In this document: piece by piece, positions 4,885 to 11,142 of the stretch | Layout of the letters: each line of letters begins with the position of its first letter | Position numbering within the stretch: position 1 is the first letter of the stretch | NCBI GenBank assembly: GCA_027619145.1 | Contig: JAQCGA010000061.1 | Coordinates: 1 to 11,913, forward strand | Direction of reading: 5' to 3' | From: a bacterium | GTDB taxonomy: Bacteria > Latescibacterota > UBA2968 > GCA-2709665 | Length of the DNA: 11,913 nt | Program-made: the position numbers and the translations under genes | The notes under the pieces: model-generated | Databases searched by the model: none | Seen by the model: only the letters and a program-made list of their open reading frames with translations | What the model was told of the DNA's origin: nothing

Positions 4885-6027
4885 ATGAAAGTTTTGAAGG
4901 CGGTTGTGATTGGCACAGGGAACAGGGCACAAGCGCATCTGGGGGTTATTCCAAAACTGTCGGACAGGTACCAGTTGGTGGCGGTCTGTGACATTGATCC
5001 GGAAAGGGCGAAAACCACGGCCTCTGCGTGGGATGTTCAGGGGTACACAGATTTGGAAGAGATGCTTAAGAAGGAACAGCCGGATGTGGGGATGATTGCC
5101 GTTCAGGCGGAGATCCACCATGCGTTTGCTCGCGTTCTGGCGGAGCACAAAGTGCATATTTTGACCGAGACGCCAATTGCGCTTACGATGCCTTGTGCCG
5201 ATACGATGATTCGGGTGGCGAAAGAGAATGGCGTTTTGATGGAGGTGTCTGAGAATGCACGCAGGTGGCCTGTGGAGAGGTTGAAACAGAAGTTGGTGGC
5301 CGAAGGGGTTCTGGGGGATGTTGAGTCGTTTTATCTTTCTTATGTTTCCGGGTCTTATCACGGCGTTGCTGCTGTGCGGGCGATTGTGGGGGCAGATGTG
5401 CAGGGTGTGGTTGGTGCGTTTCCGGATAAGGAGATTATTCGGGAACGGGGGCAAATTGAATGTTCGGGTGGAATCAAGGGGACGTACGAATACAATTCGG
5501 AGAGGAAGAACTACTGGGAGGTTACGGGGAGTAAGGGGGCGATTCGGGGGAAAGAGCTTCATCTTTTTGAAGGGGATCAGAAGCTGGAGCTTCTTACGGA
5601 GACGGTGGGCGAGGAGGCTTCCCGTACAATCAGCCGGGCGTATGTGAAGACCATGCCGGAAGTGGTCTGGGAAAATCCCTGGCAGGCCTATCCGCTTCCC
5701 GATGCGGACCAGGTTGCGGTGGCCGAGGCATGGTGCAGTTTGTATGAGGGTGTCGTCCACGGGAAATCGGTGGAATATTCGGGCGAGGACGCAAAGAAGG
5801 ATGTGGAGTTGCTGGTCGGTATCCGCGATTCTGCAATGCGTGATGGGGTGCGTGTACCGCTTCCTCTGACGGAGACGACAGGACACGAAGAGCAGATCCA
5901 CGCGGCGTTCAAGAAGGCTTACGGGGCGGATATTCTTCAGATTGAACCCCGGCATATGAAACAGACCTATTCTCTGTCCGGGGACCTGAAGGAGCTGTTG
6001 TATTACGGCAGGGTGCTGGGTCTCTGA
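4885..6027 (+). CDS. Gfo/Idh/MocA-family oxidoreductase
   Basis: A 380-residue protein. The nucleotide-binding Rossmann fold opens with VVIGTGNRAQAH (G10, G12, H18), the acidic D36 ends the second strand (VAVCDID), and PDVGMIAVQAEIHHAFARVL follows. The family's EKP motif, whose lysine is catalytic, reads ETP here (residues 95-97), so ordinary dehydrogenase chemistry may be altered or lost. ENARRWPVERLKQKL begins the substrate-binding C-terminal domain. Members use NAD(P) to oxidise or reduce sugars and inositols in the cytoplasm. The substrate is unknown. The ATG at 4885 has CAGGAGA six bases upstream. In-frame codons extend back to 4810 but carry no better signal. It is the first gene of a likely operon with the beta-helix and serine-hydrolase genes, driven from 4638-4666. 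Confidence 0.88.
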   Translation: MKVLKAVVIGTGNRAQAHLGVIPKLSDRYQLVAVCDIDPERAKTTASAWDVQGYTDLEEMLKKEQPDVGMIAVQAEIHHAFARVLAEHKVHILTETPIALTMPCADTMIRVAKENGVLMEVSENARRWPVERLKQKLVAEGVLGDVESFYLSYVSGSYHGVAAVRAIVGADVQGVVGAFPDKEIIRERGQIECSGGIKGTYEYNSERKNYWEVTGSKGAIRGKELHLFEGDQKLELLTETVGEEASRTISRAYVKTMPEVVWENPWQAYPLPDADQVAVAEAWCSLYEGVVHGKSVEYSGEDAKKDVELLVGIRDSAMRDGVRVPLPLTETTGHEEQIHAAFKKAYGADILQIEPRHMKQTYSLSGDLKELLYYGRVLGL

Positions 6028-6104
6028 GGTGAAACTTGAGTTTGTGTTGTGGATTCCTGGAAGAATATATCCGTGTTATACTGAGGTAGAAAGGAGCACG
6101 TTTC

Positions 6105-8321
6105 ATGTCCGGCAACTCGCTTGCAGGTGATTCGTCCATGTTTTCGGCAATGGGGTTTTTTGATCCGCGTCGGTTTGGTGCAGTGGGGGATGGTCAGGCC
6201 GACGATACGCCTGCATTCCAGGTTGTATTGGCGGAAATAGGGACCGCCCGTGGTACGCTGGTTTTGGCCCGAGGTGCGTTCAGGTTGAACACGTTGACGA
6301 TCCCGGAGAATGTAGATCTCCAGTTCGTTAACGGTGGGTGCATCGTTATTCCCGAAGGGCAGACTCTTCGTGTGCTGGGCGGTATTGATGCACCTCCTGT
6401 TGCGATTTTTGACGGTGCGGTCGAGGGTAAGCCGAGGGTGAATGCGGTGTATCCTCAGTGGTTCGGCGCGAAGGGCGACGGCAAGGCGGACGATGCTTCT
6501 GCGTTGCAGCAGGCTGCTGATTTTGCTCGGGAGTCTTTTGGGCGTTTGCTCTTTATTCCGGGTGGCCGTTATTTGTTTGCGAGCAGTCTTGCGATTCGGT
6601 GTAATGTGGAGTGTCGGGGTACACTCGTAAAACATATTGTGCTGGATGCATCGCGACATGTGGCAAGGGACCCACAGGGTTTTCTTCCCAGGCATTATAC
6701 TCAAAATTCTGTGGTCGTCTCGGTGGTTGACGATCAGGCTGTTCAGGCTCTGGACCCAGCGCCTTTTTATGGCATCCAGGAGAACAGTTTCAAGCTTCCT
6801 GCGTATCGCGACATTTCTCTGGTTGACACCCCGGACCAGTGTATTGATCTGGAAGAAGGGGGTACGATTGTTATCAGTAGTACGGACTTCTTTACTTCGC
6901 GCAATAACAATCGTGGCGACGAGTGGTACGATCGCAACGATTGTTCGCAGCTTGTTTCGCCGCTGGGCGACGTGTATCCGGAGTTCGCTTTTGACTATCC
7001 ATCATTGTCTGAAGCGCCGGAGTGGAACCCGGACACTGTATACAGCAAGGGCGACTATTGTTGTGTTGATGGAGTCCTGTACAAGGCCACGTGGCCATCT
7101 GGTGCGGGTACCAGCTATGAGCATCGGTATTCGGGCAAGGTTGAGGTAGGCTCGCATTCTCCTGCGGAGGGTGGAGCGTACGGGTTCACGTATGCAGATG
7201 GGACCGAAGACCAGCTTACGCTCTGGCGTGAAGTTGGGATGACGGTTTCTTATGCTCCGCCTCAGCGCCCGCTTACGATTAACGGTTTGGAGATCGAGGT
7301 GGGGTCTGCAGAGCCTCTCGATGGGCCGCACCTGGTCAGCGATGGGGGAACCGTATCTATCACGCGTAGCAATGTGACGTTGAACAATCTCCGGGTGTCC
7401 TGTGTTGATCGGAACTGCCTGATCTCGTCCCTTTGCAGTATCAGCCGCTGCTGCAATGTGACTTTTAATCAGGCACGGGTTTCTGGAGCTACGTACAACG
7501 GTTTGGGGTACAATCTGCTCCACAGCAACTGTGCGAATATTACTTACAATAATTGTGTTTCGATCAATTGCCGCGACGCGCTGGCCGGTCGGCATGGTAA
7601 GAATATTCTGGTTGACGGTGGGCACTACAATCGCGTGGATGACCACTACGGGCGTAATATTACTGTGCGAAACGCTGAGATTCATGCGATTTCTACGATG
7701 ATTCCGGGTTATATGACACCGGAAGTTGACCTGAGCGGGTGGGGCTTTATTCCTTCCGTGGCTTTTGTATTTGGCGGGTGTAACTTCCGCATGGAGAGTT
7801 GCCGTATTGTGGGGTGTTCGAGCGTTTTTTCCGGCAGGGGTGACACGGCAGACCTGTACGGTACGATTACATTGCGGGATATCACGATTGAGGCCGAGGG
7901 AGATGTTTCTCTGTTCACGCATTCGTTCAGCCCGGATTTCGACTTTGCACACCGCGTGCGCGTTCCGGACCGGCTGATGATCGAGAACGTTACGCTTACC
8001 GGTCCCGGCCATTTCAGGTTGAATGCCTGCGGCTCTTCGGACTCGCCTTATGGCGCGGTTCTGGTTCGGAACTGCAACGCGATTGGCGAGGTCCAGGGCA
8101 AAGAGGTTGAGTACACGTTTGAGGCTTGTTCTATGGCGAACACCAGGTTCAACAGTCAGGACAATGTACGTTGCAATTTCCGCAATTGTGAATTCAGTGG
8201 CGAACTGACTGGAATGGACGCGGTGGGGATCGGGTTCGCGAGCGGGAACCTGGTTCTGAAAGGTGCCACGGTTCCGTTTCCACTGGAATCTATCAGCGGT
8301 ACGGTTTACGATGTGAAGTAG
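6105..8321 (+). CDS. Large pectate-lyase-3-like beta-helix protein with duplicated entry motif
   Basis: A 738-residue protein. The entry motif of pectate_lyase_3/tailspike-type beta-helices occurs twice: RRFGAVGDGQADDTPAFQ (residues 22-39) and PQWFGAKGDGKADDASALQQ (117-136). Residues 305-374 contain a Trp/Tyr-rich insert (WNPDTVYSKGDYCC, VDGVLYKATWPSG, later LTLWREV) like a CBM5/12 chitin-binding-type module. From about 385 on, beta-helix coils follow, rich in Asn and Cys (LNNLRVSCVDRNCLISS, ITYNNCVSINCRD, CNFRNCEF). Such proteins bind or cleave anionic polysaccharides. No classical signal peptide is visible, which is odd for that role. AAAGGAG lies 8 bases before the ATG at 6105. It follows the oxidoreductase by 77 bases. 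A weak TATACT box lies at 6077-6082. Catalytic residues are not obvious; substrate unknown. Confidence 0.85.
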   Translation: MSGNSLAGDSSMFSAMGFFDPRRFGAVGDGQADDTPAFQVVLAEIGTARGTLVLARGAFRLNTLTIPENVDLQFVNGGCIVIPEGQTLRVLGGIDAPPVAIFDGAVEGKPRVNAVYPQWFGAKGDGKADDASALQQAADFARESFGRLLFIPGGRYLFASSLAIRCNVECRGTLVKHIVLDASRHVARDPQGFLPRHYTQNSVVVSVVDDQAVQALDPAPFYGIQENSFKLPAYRDISLVDTPDQCIDLEEGGTIVISSTDFFTSRNNNRGDEWYDRNDCSQLVSPLGDVYPEFAFDYPSLSEAPEWNPDTVYSKGDYCCVDGVLYKATWPSGAGTSYEHRYSGKVEVGSHSPAEGGAYGFTYADGTEDQLTLWREVGMTVSYAPPQRPLTINGLEIEVGSAEPLDGPHLVSDGGTVSITRSNVTLNNLRVSCVDRNCLISSLCSISRCCNVTFNQARVSGATYNGLGYNLLHSNCANITYNNCVSINCRDALAGRHGKNILVDGGHYNRVDDHYGRNITVRNAEIHAISTMIPGYMTPEVDLSGWGFIPSVAFVFGGCNFRMESCRIVGCSSVFSGRGDTADLYGTITLRDITIEAEGDVSLFTHSFSPDFDFAHRVRVPDRLMIENVTLTGPGHFRLNACGSSDSPYGAVLVRNCNAIGEVQGKEVEYTFEACSMANTRFNSQDNVRCNFRNCEFSGELTGMDAVGIGFASGNLVLKGATVPFPLESISGTVYDVK

Positions 8322-8365
8322 GGGACCCTGACCTGAAAGTGTTTTCATTCAAGGAGCAGAGACCG

Positions 8366-9835
8366 ATGGGTAATCAGGAGATATTCACACAGGCAGCCTC
8401 GCCCGAACGTGTGGGAATCCCTTCGCGGGCAATCCTGGGATTTCTTGACCGGATAAACCGTGAGGGGATTTGCATGCACGGGTTTCTGATCGTGCGGCAA
8501 AATAAGATTGCGGGGGAGGGATACTGGGCCCCGTATGCCGCAGACCGCTTCCACCGGATGTACTCGGTCAGCAAGAGTTTTGTGTCTCTGGCGGTGGGGA
8601 TGATGGTTGATGAGGGCAGGCTCACGCTCGAGGATCGGGTTGCCGAGTACTTCCCGGACAAATTGCCAGCGGATCTTCATCCGTGGCTGGCAGATTCGAC
8701 TGTCCGGGACCTGCTGATGATGGCGACGCCGCATTCGAAAACCTCGTACGGGCGTACCGATGACGACTGGGCGAAGACCTTTTTTCATCTGGCTCCTTCG
8801 CATCCTCCTGGAACGATCTTTTCCTACGACACTGCGGCAACCGTTGTGCTGACGGCTCTTGTGGAGCGGCTTGCGGGCATGCCCTTTCTCGACGCCATGC
8901 GCCCGGGTTTCCTGGACCGGATCGGGTTCTCTCCCGAGGCCTGGTGTATTCGTACTCCCGAGGGGACGTCGTGGGGTGGTTCGGGGGTGATCTGCACGCT
9001 CCGGGATCTGGCGAAAGTTGCGCTGGTTTGTATGAATCGCGGCAGGTGGGGAGACGAGCAGGTTCTTCCGGAGGACTATGTGGTTGCGGCAACCTCCCGG
9101 CAGATTGACAATTCGATCCGTGGGCATTGCGGATATGGGTATCAGATTTGGCGTGAGAAGGAGAATGGATTTGCGTTCCGCGGCATGGGGAGCCAGTTCG
9201 CCTTCTGTTTCCCGGATCGGGATTTCCTATTCACGTGTATCGCCGATACCCAGGGCTCGACAGCCGGTGTCGGGATTCCCGATGTGATGCGGCAGGAAAT
9301 CTATCCGCATCTTTCGGATACGCCTCTGCCAGAGGATCGCGCTGCCTGCGAGGAACTCGCCGATGCGATCGGGCGGCTTGCCATTTTGCCGGCGGCAGGA
9401 GAACCGGACACGGGGGTTGCTTCGGAGGTTGACGGAACGTGGTATGCGCTGGAAGACAACCCGATGGGGATCACGCGGATGCGCCTGTGTTTTTCGGGGG
9501 ATGCGGGCACGTGGGAGTATACGAATGGCCAGGGGGACAATACGCTGCGGTTTGGGATTGGGCGGGTGTTGGCCGAAAAATTTCCTCAACGCAACTACTT
9601 CGGTGAGCAGATCGGAGAGGTCCCGGGCGTCCCGTATGATTGTCTGGCCTCGGCTGCATGGATCGACGAGCTGACGCTCAATATGGAGGTCTATATCACG
9701 GACATCTATCTGGGAACGCTCAGGGCCTCGTTCGCTTTTAAAGGGGACGAGATTGCGATTTACATGACGAAGACGGCCGAATGGTTCCTGGATGAGTACA
9801 ACGGTTTTGCTGGGGGAAGACGGGTTTCCTCCTGA
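8366..9835 (+). CDS. Serine hydrolase, class C beta-lactamase fold
   Basis: A 489-residue protein of the beta-lactamase/D-aminopeptidase/esterase clan (PF00144-like). The nucleophile motif SxxK is S67-V-S-K70 in MYSVSKSFVSLAVG. The second motif, usually YxN, is Y154-D-T in FSYDTAATVVL. The third region is FRGMGSQFAFCFPDRDF (272-288), where G-x-G replaces the KTG box. WGGSGVICTLRDLAKVALVC is the usual segment between them. About 160 extra residues at the C-terminus form a separate domain that I do not recognise. There is no signal peptide, so a cytoplasmic esterase or amidase is more likely than a true beta-lactamase. I chose the ATG at 8366 because AAGGAG lies 9 bases upstream; a GTG at 8339 precedes that site. 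It follows the beta-helix gene by 44 bases, suggesting one operon. Confidence 0.88.
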   Translation: MGNQEIFTQAASPERVGIPSRAILGFLDRINREGICMHGFLIVRQNKIAGEGYWAPYAADRFHRMYSVSKSFVSLAVGMMVDEGRLTLEDRVAEYFPDKLPADLHPWLADSTVRDLLMMATPHSKTSYGRTDDDWAKTFFHLAPSHPPGTIFSYDTAATVVLTALVERLAGMPFLDAMRPGFLDRIGFSPEAWCIRTPEGTSWGGSGVICTLRDLAKVALVCMNRGRWGDEQVLPEDYVVAATSRQIDNSIRGHCGYGYQIWREKENGFAFRGMGSQFAFCFPDRDFLFTCIADTQGSTAGVGIPDVMRQEIYPHLSDTPLPEDRAACEELADAIGRLAILPAAGEPDTGVASEVDGTWYALEDNPMGITRMRLCFSGDAGTWEYTNGQGDNTLRFGIGRVLAEKFPQRNYFGEQIGEVPGVPYDCLASAAWIDELTLNMEVYITDIYLGTLRASFAFKGDEIAIYMTKTAEWFLDEYNGFAGGRRVSS

Positions 9836-9849
9836 AACGGCCCAGAGTT

Positions 9850-9875
9850 TCGGCCCACGAGGTGGGCGAGGCCGA
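9850..9875. terminator. GC-rich hairpin after the operon, possible terminator
   Basis: TCGGCC (9850-9855) pairs with GGCCGA (9870-9875), and CAC (9856-9858) with GTG (9862-9864) around a GAG loop. An alternative fold pairs GCCCAC (9853-9858) with GTGGGC (9862-9867). It begins 15 bases after the serine-hydrolase stop. There is no T run, so termination would be weak or factor-dependent. Confidence 0.3.
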
Positions 9876-9921
9876 TAGGGCTGGAGCCGATTATACTGAA
9901 TGCTGTCCTCGAGGTGTACTC

Positions 9922-9950
9922 TTGATTCTGGATGTGTCAGGACATATACT
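9922..9950 (+). promoter_or_regulatory. Promoter upstream of the small membrane protein
   Basis: TTGATT (9922-9927) and TATACT (9945-9950) are separated by 17 bases, close to the sigma-70 consensus. Transcription would start near 9957, giving a leader of about 75 bases before the TTG at 10033. It marks the start of a new transcription unit after the serine-hydrolase gene. Confidence 0.6.
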
Positions 9951-9965
9951 TTTAGGGAGATGTAT

Positions 9966-10019
9966 ATGAGGGGGTCCAGCCACCAGAAGCCATCTGGTGT
10001 GCTACCGTGGATAGAGTAA
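9966..10019 (+). CDS. Possible 17-residue leader peptide with internal hairpin
   Basis: An ATG at 9966 preceded by AGGGAG with a 7-base gap opens a 17-codon frame (MRGSSHQKPSGVLPWIE). Its TAA (10017-10019) overlaps the AAGGGGA ribosome site of the following membrane-protein gene, an arrangement suited to translational coupling. The frame contains a perfect 7-bp hairpin, CACCAGA (9981-9987) with TCTGGTG (9993-9999). Against it: the predicted transcription start near 9957 would cut into its ribosome site, and nothing identifies the peptide. Treat as a candidate. Confidence 0.25.
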   Translation: MRGSSHQKPSGVLPWIE

Positions 10020-10032
10020 GGGGAATAATAGG

Positions 10033-10476
10033 TTGCTGATTTCGGACAATTCTTTTGCTATTACGCTCACATTTATTCTGGCCATTGTGGGTTATGTTGG
10101 TTTGACGGTTACGGTTGTATTGACTGTCCGATCGCGATTGCCTATCGGCTTCTGGAAAATGGTAGCTGTGGTGATTGCTGCACATGTTGTTATGGTCTGG
10201 GTGTTCCGCTATGGTGGAGATGTGAGTCTCGCTGTGAGAAATGGGTATGCTGGATTTCTGATTTTCCATCTGGCCGCGGTTCTCATTTTGATTTCCACGA
10301 TGGTTCGACACAATATCGCTCGGCGTTTGATTTATCTCTCATTTCTGGTTGTTACGGTTGGGGCTATTGGCGCTTCGTTTAAGTATGACGTTGTTTCGAT
10401 GTACCGGATTCCAGTTGTTCTGTGTGCGATGGTGGGGGGTTTCAGCCTGGTTCGTCCGGGGAGTGTTCGGTGGTAA
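10033..10476 (+). CDS. Small multi-span membrane protein of unknown function
   Basis: A 147-residue, strongly hydrophobic protein with four clear membrane segments at about 8-32, 42-58, 72-91 and 98-114, and a probable fifth at 125-140. Positive clusters follow segment 1 (VRSRLPIGFWK) and segment 3 (VRHNIARR) and recur at the C-terminus (RPGSVRW), which places the N-terminus outside and the C-terminus in the cytoplasm. I do not recognise the family, and no catalytic or metal-binding pattern stands out. The start is TTG at 10033: AAGGGGA lies 8 bases upstream and no ATG occurs before codon 43. Its own promoter lies at 9922-9950. It is followed by a gene remnant and then the molybdenum hydroxylase genes, with no evident functional link. 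Confidence 0.75.
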   Translation: MLISDNSFAITLTFILAIVGYVGLTVTVVLTVRSRLPIGFWKMVAVVIAAHVVMVWVFRYGGDVSLAVRNGYAGFLIFHLAAVLILISTMVRHNIARRLIYLSFLVVTVGAIGASFKYDVVSMYRIPVVLCAMVGGFSLVRPGSVRW

Positions 10477-10509
10477 AAAGTAAAATGCCTGATTTACCCA
10501 GAGGGCCAG

Positions 10510-10596
10510 ATGAACGTACGGATTGTTGAAGAGTCTCCGGAGGCTCTGGATGCGTATGGGGAAGTGCAGTTGGTTTGGTATTATGAACTCGGATGA
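10510..10596 (+). pseudogene. Truncated N-terminus of a GNAT-type acetyltransferase
   Basis: An ATG at 10510 opens a 28-codon frame, MNVRIVEESPEALDAYGEV followed by QLVWYYELG and a TGA at 10594-10596. The opening resembles a set of GNAT N-acetyltransferases that begin with M-x-x-R-I-V-E-E-[ST]-P-E-x-L-x-x-Y. The acetyl-CoA-binding part is absent, since the molybdenum hydroxylase gene begins 60 bases further on. The likeness to that family is from memory, and the stretch is short. It could also be a genuine small peptide gene, though only the weak GAGGG stands before it. I favour a deletion remnant. Confidence 0.35.
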
Positions 10597-10618
10597 GCGA
10601 CTGCGGGTTCCGTGTAGC

Positions 10619-10634
10619 AGTCCATATATGGACT
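10619..10634. promoter_or_regulatory. Perfect 16-bp palindrome upstream of the hydroxylase genes
   Basis: AGTCCATATATGGACT is identical to its reverse complement over all 16 bases. It ends 22 bases before the chosen start of the [2Fe-2S] subunit. Its position suits an operator or a transcript hairpin controlling the molybdenum hydroxylase operon. TATATG within it could act as a -10 box, but no matching -35 was found. Confidence 0.45.
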
Positions 10635-10656
10635 CATAAAAATGGGGTACGTTTTT

Positions 10657-11142
10657 ATGTCTGAAACCATGCCGCTTCAAATTAACGGGAAAATGTACCA
10701 GGTGGATACGGATCGGGGGAGAAGTCTTCTGAACGTGTTGCGCGAGGATCTGGACTTGACCGGCAGCAAATACGGTTGTGGCGAAGGTCAGTGCGGATCC
10801 TGTACGGTGTTGATCGATGGGGCACCGACGCGGTCTTGTATTACGCCGGTGGGCGATGCAGAGGGGCGGCAGGTGTTGACGGTTGAGGGCCTGGAAGAGA
10901 ATGGGCGTTTACATCCGGTGCAGGAAGCGTTTCTGGAGGTGGGTGCAATGCAGTGCGGGTATTGCACGGCGGGCATGATTATGTCCGGTGTTGCCCTGTT
11001 GCAGAAGTATTCCGAACCTGCGCCACAGGAGATTGCCGGGTTTATGCAGGGCAATATCTGCCGGTGCGGTACGTACTCCCGTGTAATCGAGGCTGTTGGA
11101 AAAGCGGCCCAGGCGATGAAGGGAGGCCGCAATGGGCGATAA
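10657..11142 (+). CDS. [2Fe-2S] small subunit of a molybdenum hydroxylase (IorA/CoxS-like)
   Basis: A 161-residue protein of the xanthine dehydrogenase small-subunit family. Cys41, 46, 49 and 61 (in KYGCGEGQCGSCTVLIDG and RSC) hold the plant-ferredoxin-type cluster. Cys100, 103, 135 and 137 (in MQCGYCTAGMIMS and NICRCGTYSRV) hold the second, buried cluster near the molybdopterin. Both sets are complete and the length is normal. It passes electrons from the molybdenum centre to an outside acceptor. I favour the ATG at 10657, with GGGG nine bases upstream. The ATG at 10642, used in frame, would add five residues but lacks a ribosome site. It overlaps the large-subunit gene by 11 bases. It has no signal peptide and would be carried out with its partner. 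Confidence 0.93.
   Translation: MSETMPLQINGKMYQVDTDRGRSLLNVLREDLDLTGSKYGCGEGQCGSCTVLIDGAPTRSCITPVGDAEGRQVLTVEGLEENGRLHPVQEAFLEVGAMQCGYCTAGMIMSGVALLQKYSEPAPQEIAGFMQGNICRCGTYSRVIEAVGKAAQAMKGGRNGR

Noticed and set aside
4861..5955. Open frame of about 364 codons on the minus strand opposite the oxidoreductase
   Set aside because: Low-complexity Arg/His/Pro/Leu-rich translation without motifs, antisense to a clear Gfo/Idh/MocA protein.
6066..6082. TATATC and TATACT as a separate promoter for the beta-helix gene
   Set aside because: No -35 box with more than weak likeness lies at 16-18 bases from either, so I only mention it inside the gene entry.
6003..6704. Open frame of about 233 codons on the minus strand across the oxidoreductase/beta-helix junction
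   Set aside because: No recognisable motif; it is antisense to two supported genes and has no reason to be a gene.
7002..8348. Long open frame of about 448 codons on the minus strand opposite the large beta-helix gene
   Set aside because: The translation is rich in Arg, His, Thr and Asn with no domain pattern, and it lies wholly antisense to a convincing beta-helix gene with a good ribosome site. It is a by-product of codon bias.
8345..9127. Open frame of about 260 codons on the minus strand opposite the serine hydrolase
   Set aside because: Arg/Pro/His-rich composition typical of an antisense shadow; the plus-strand protein has clear SxxK motifs.
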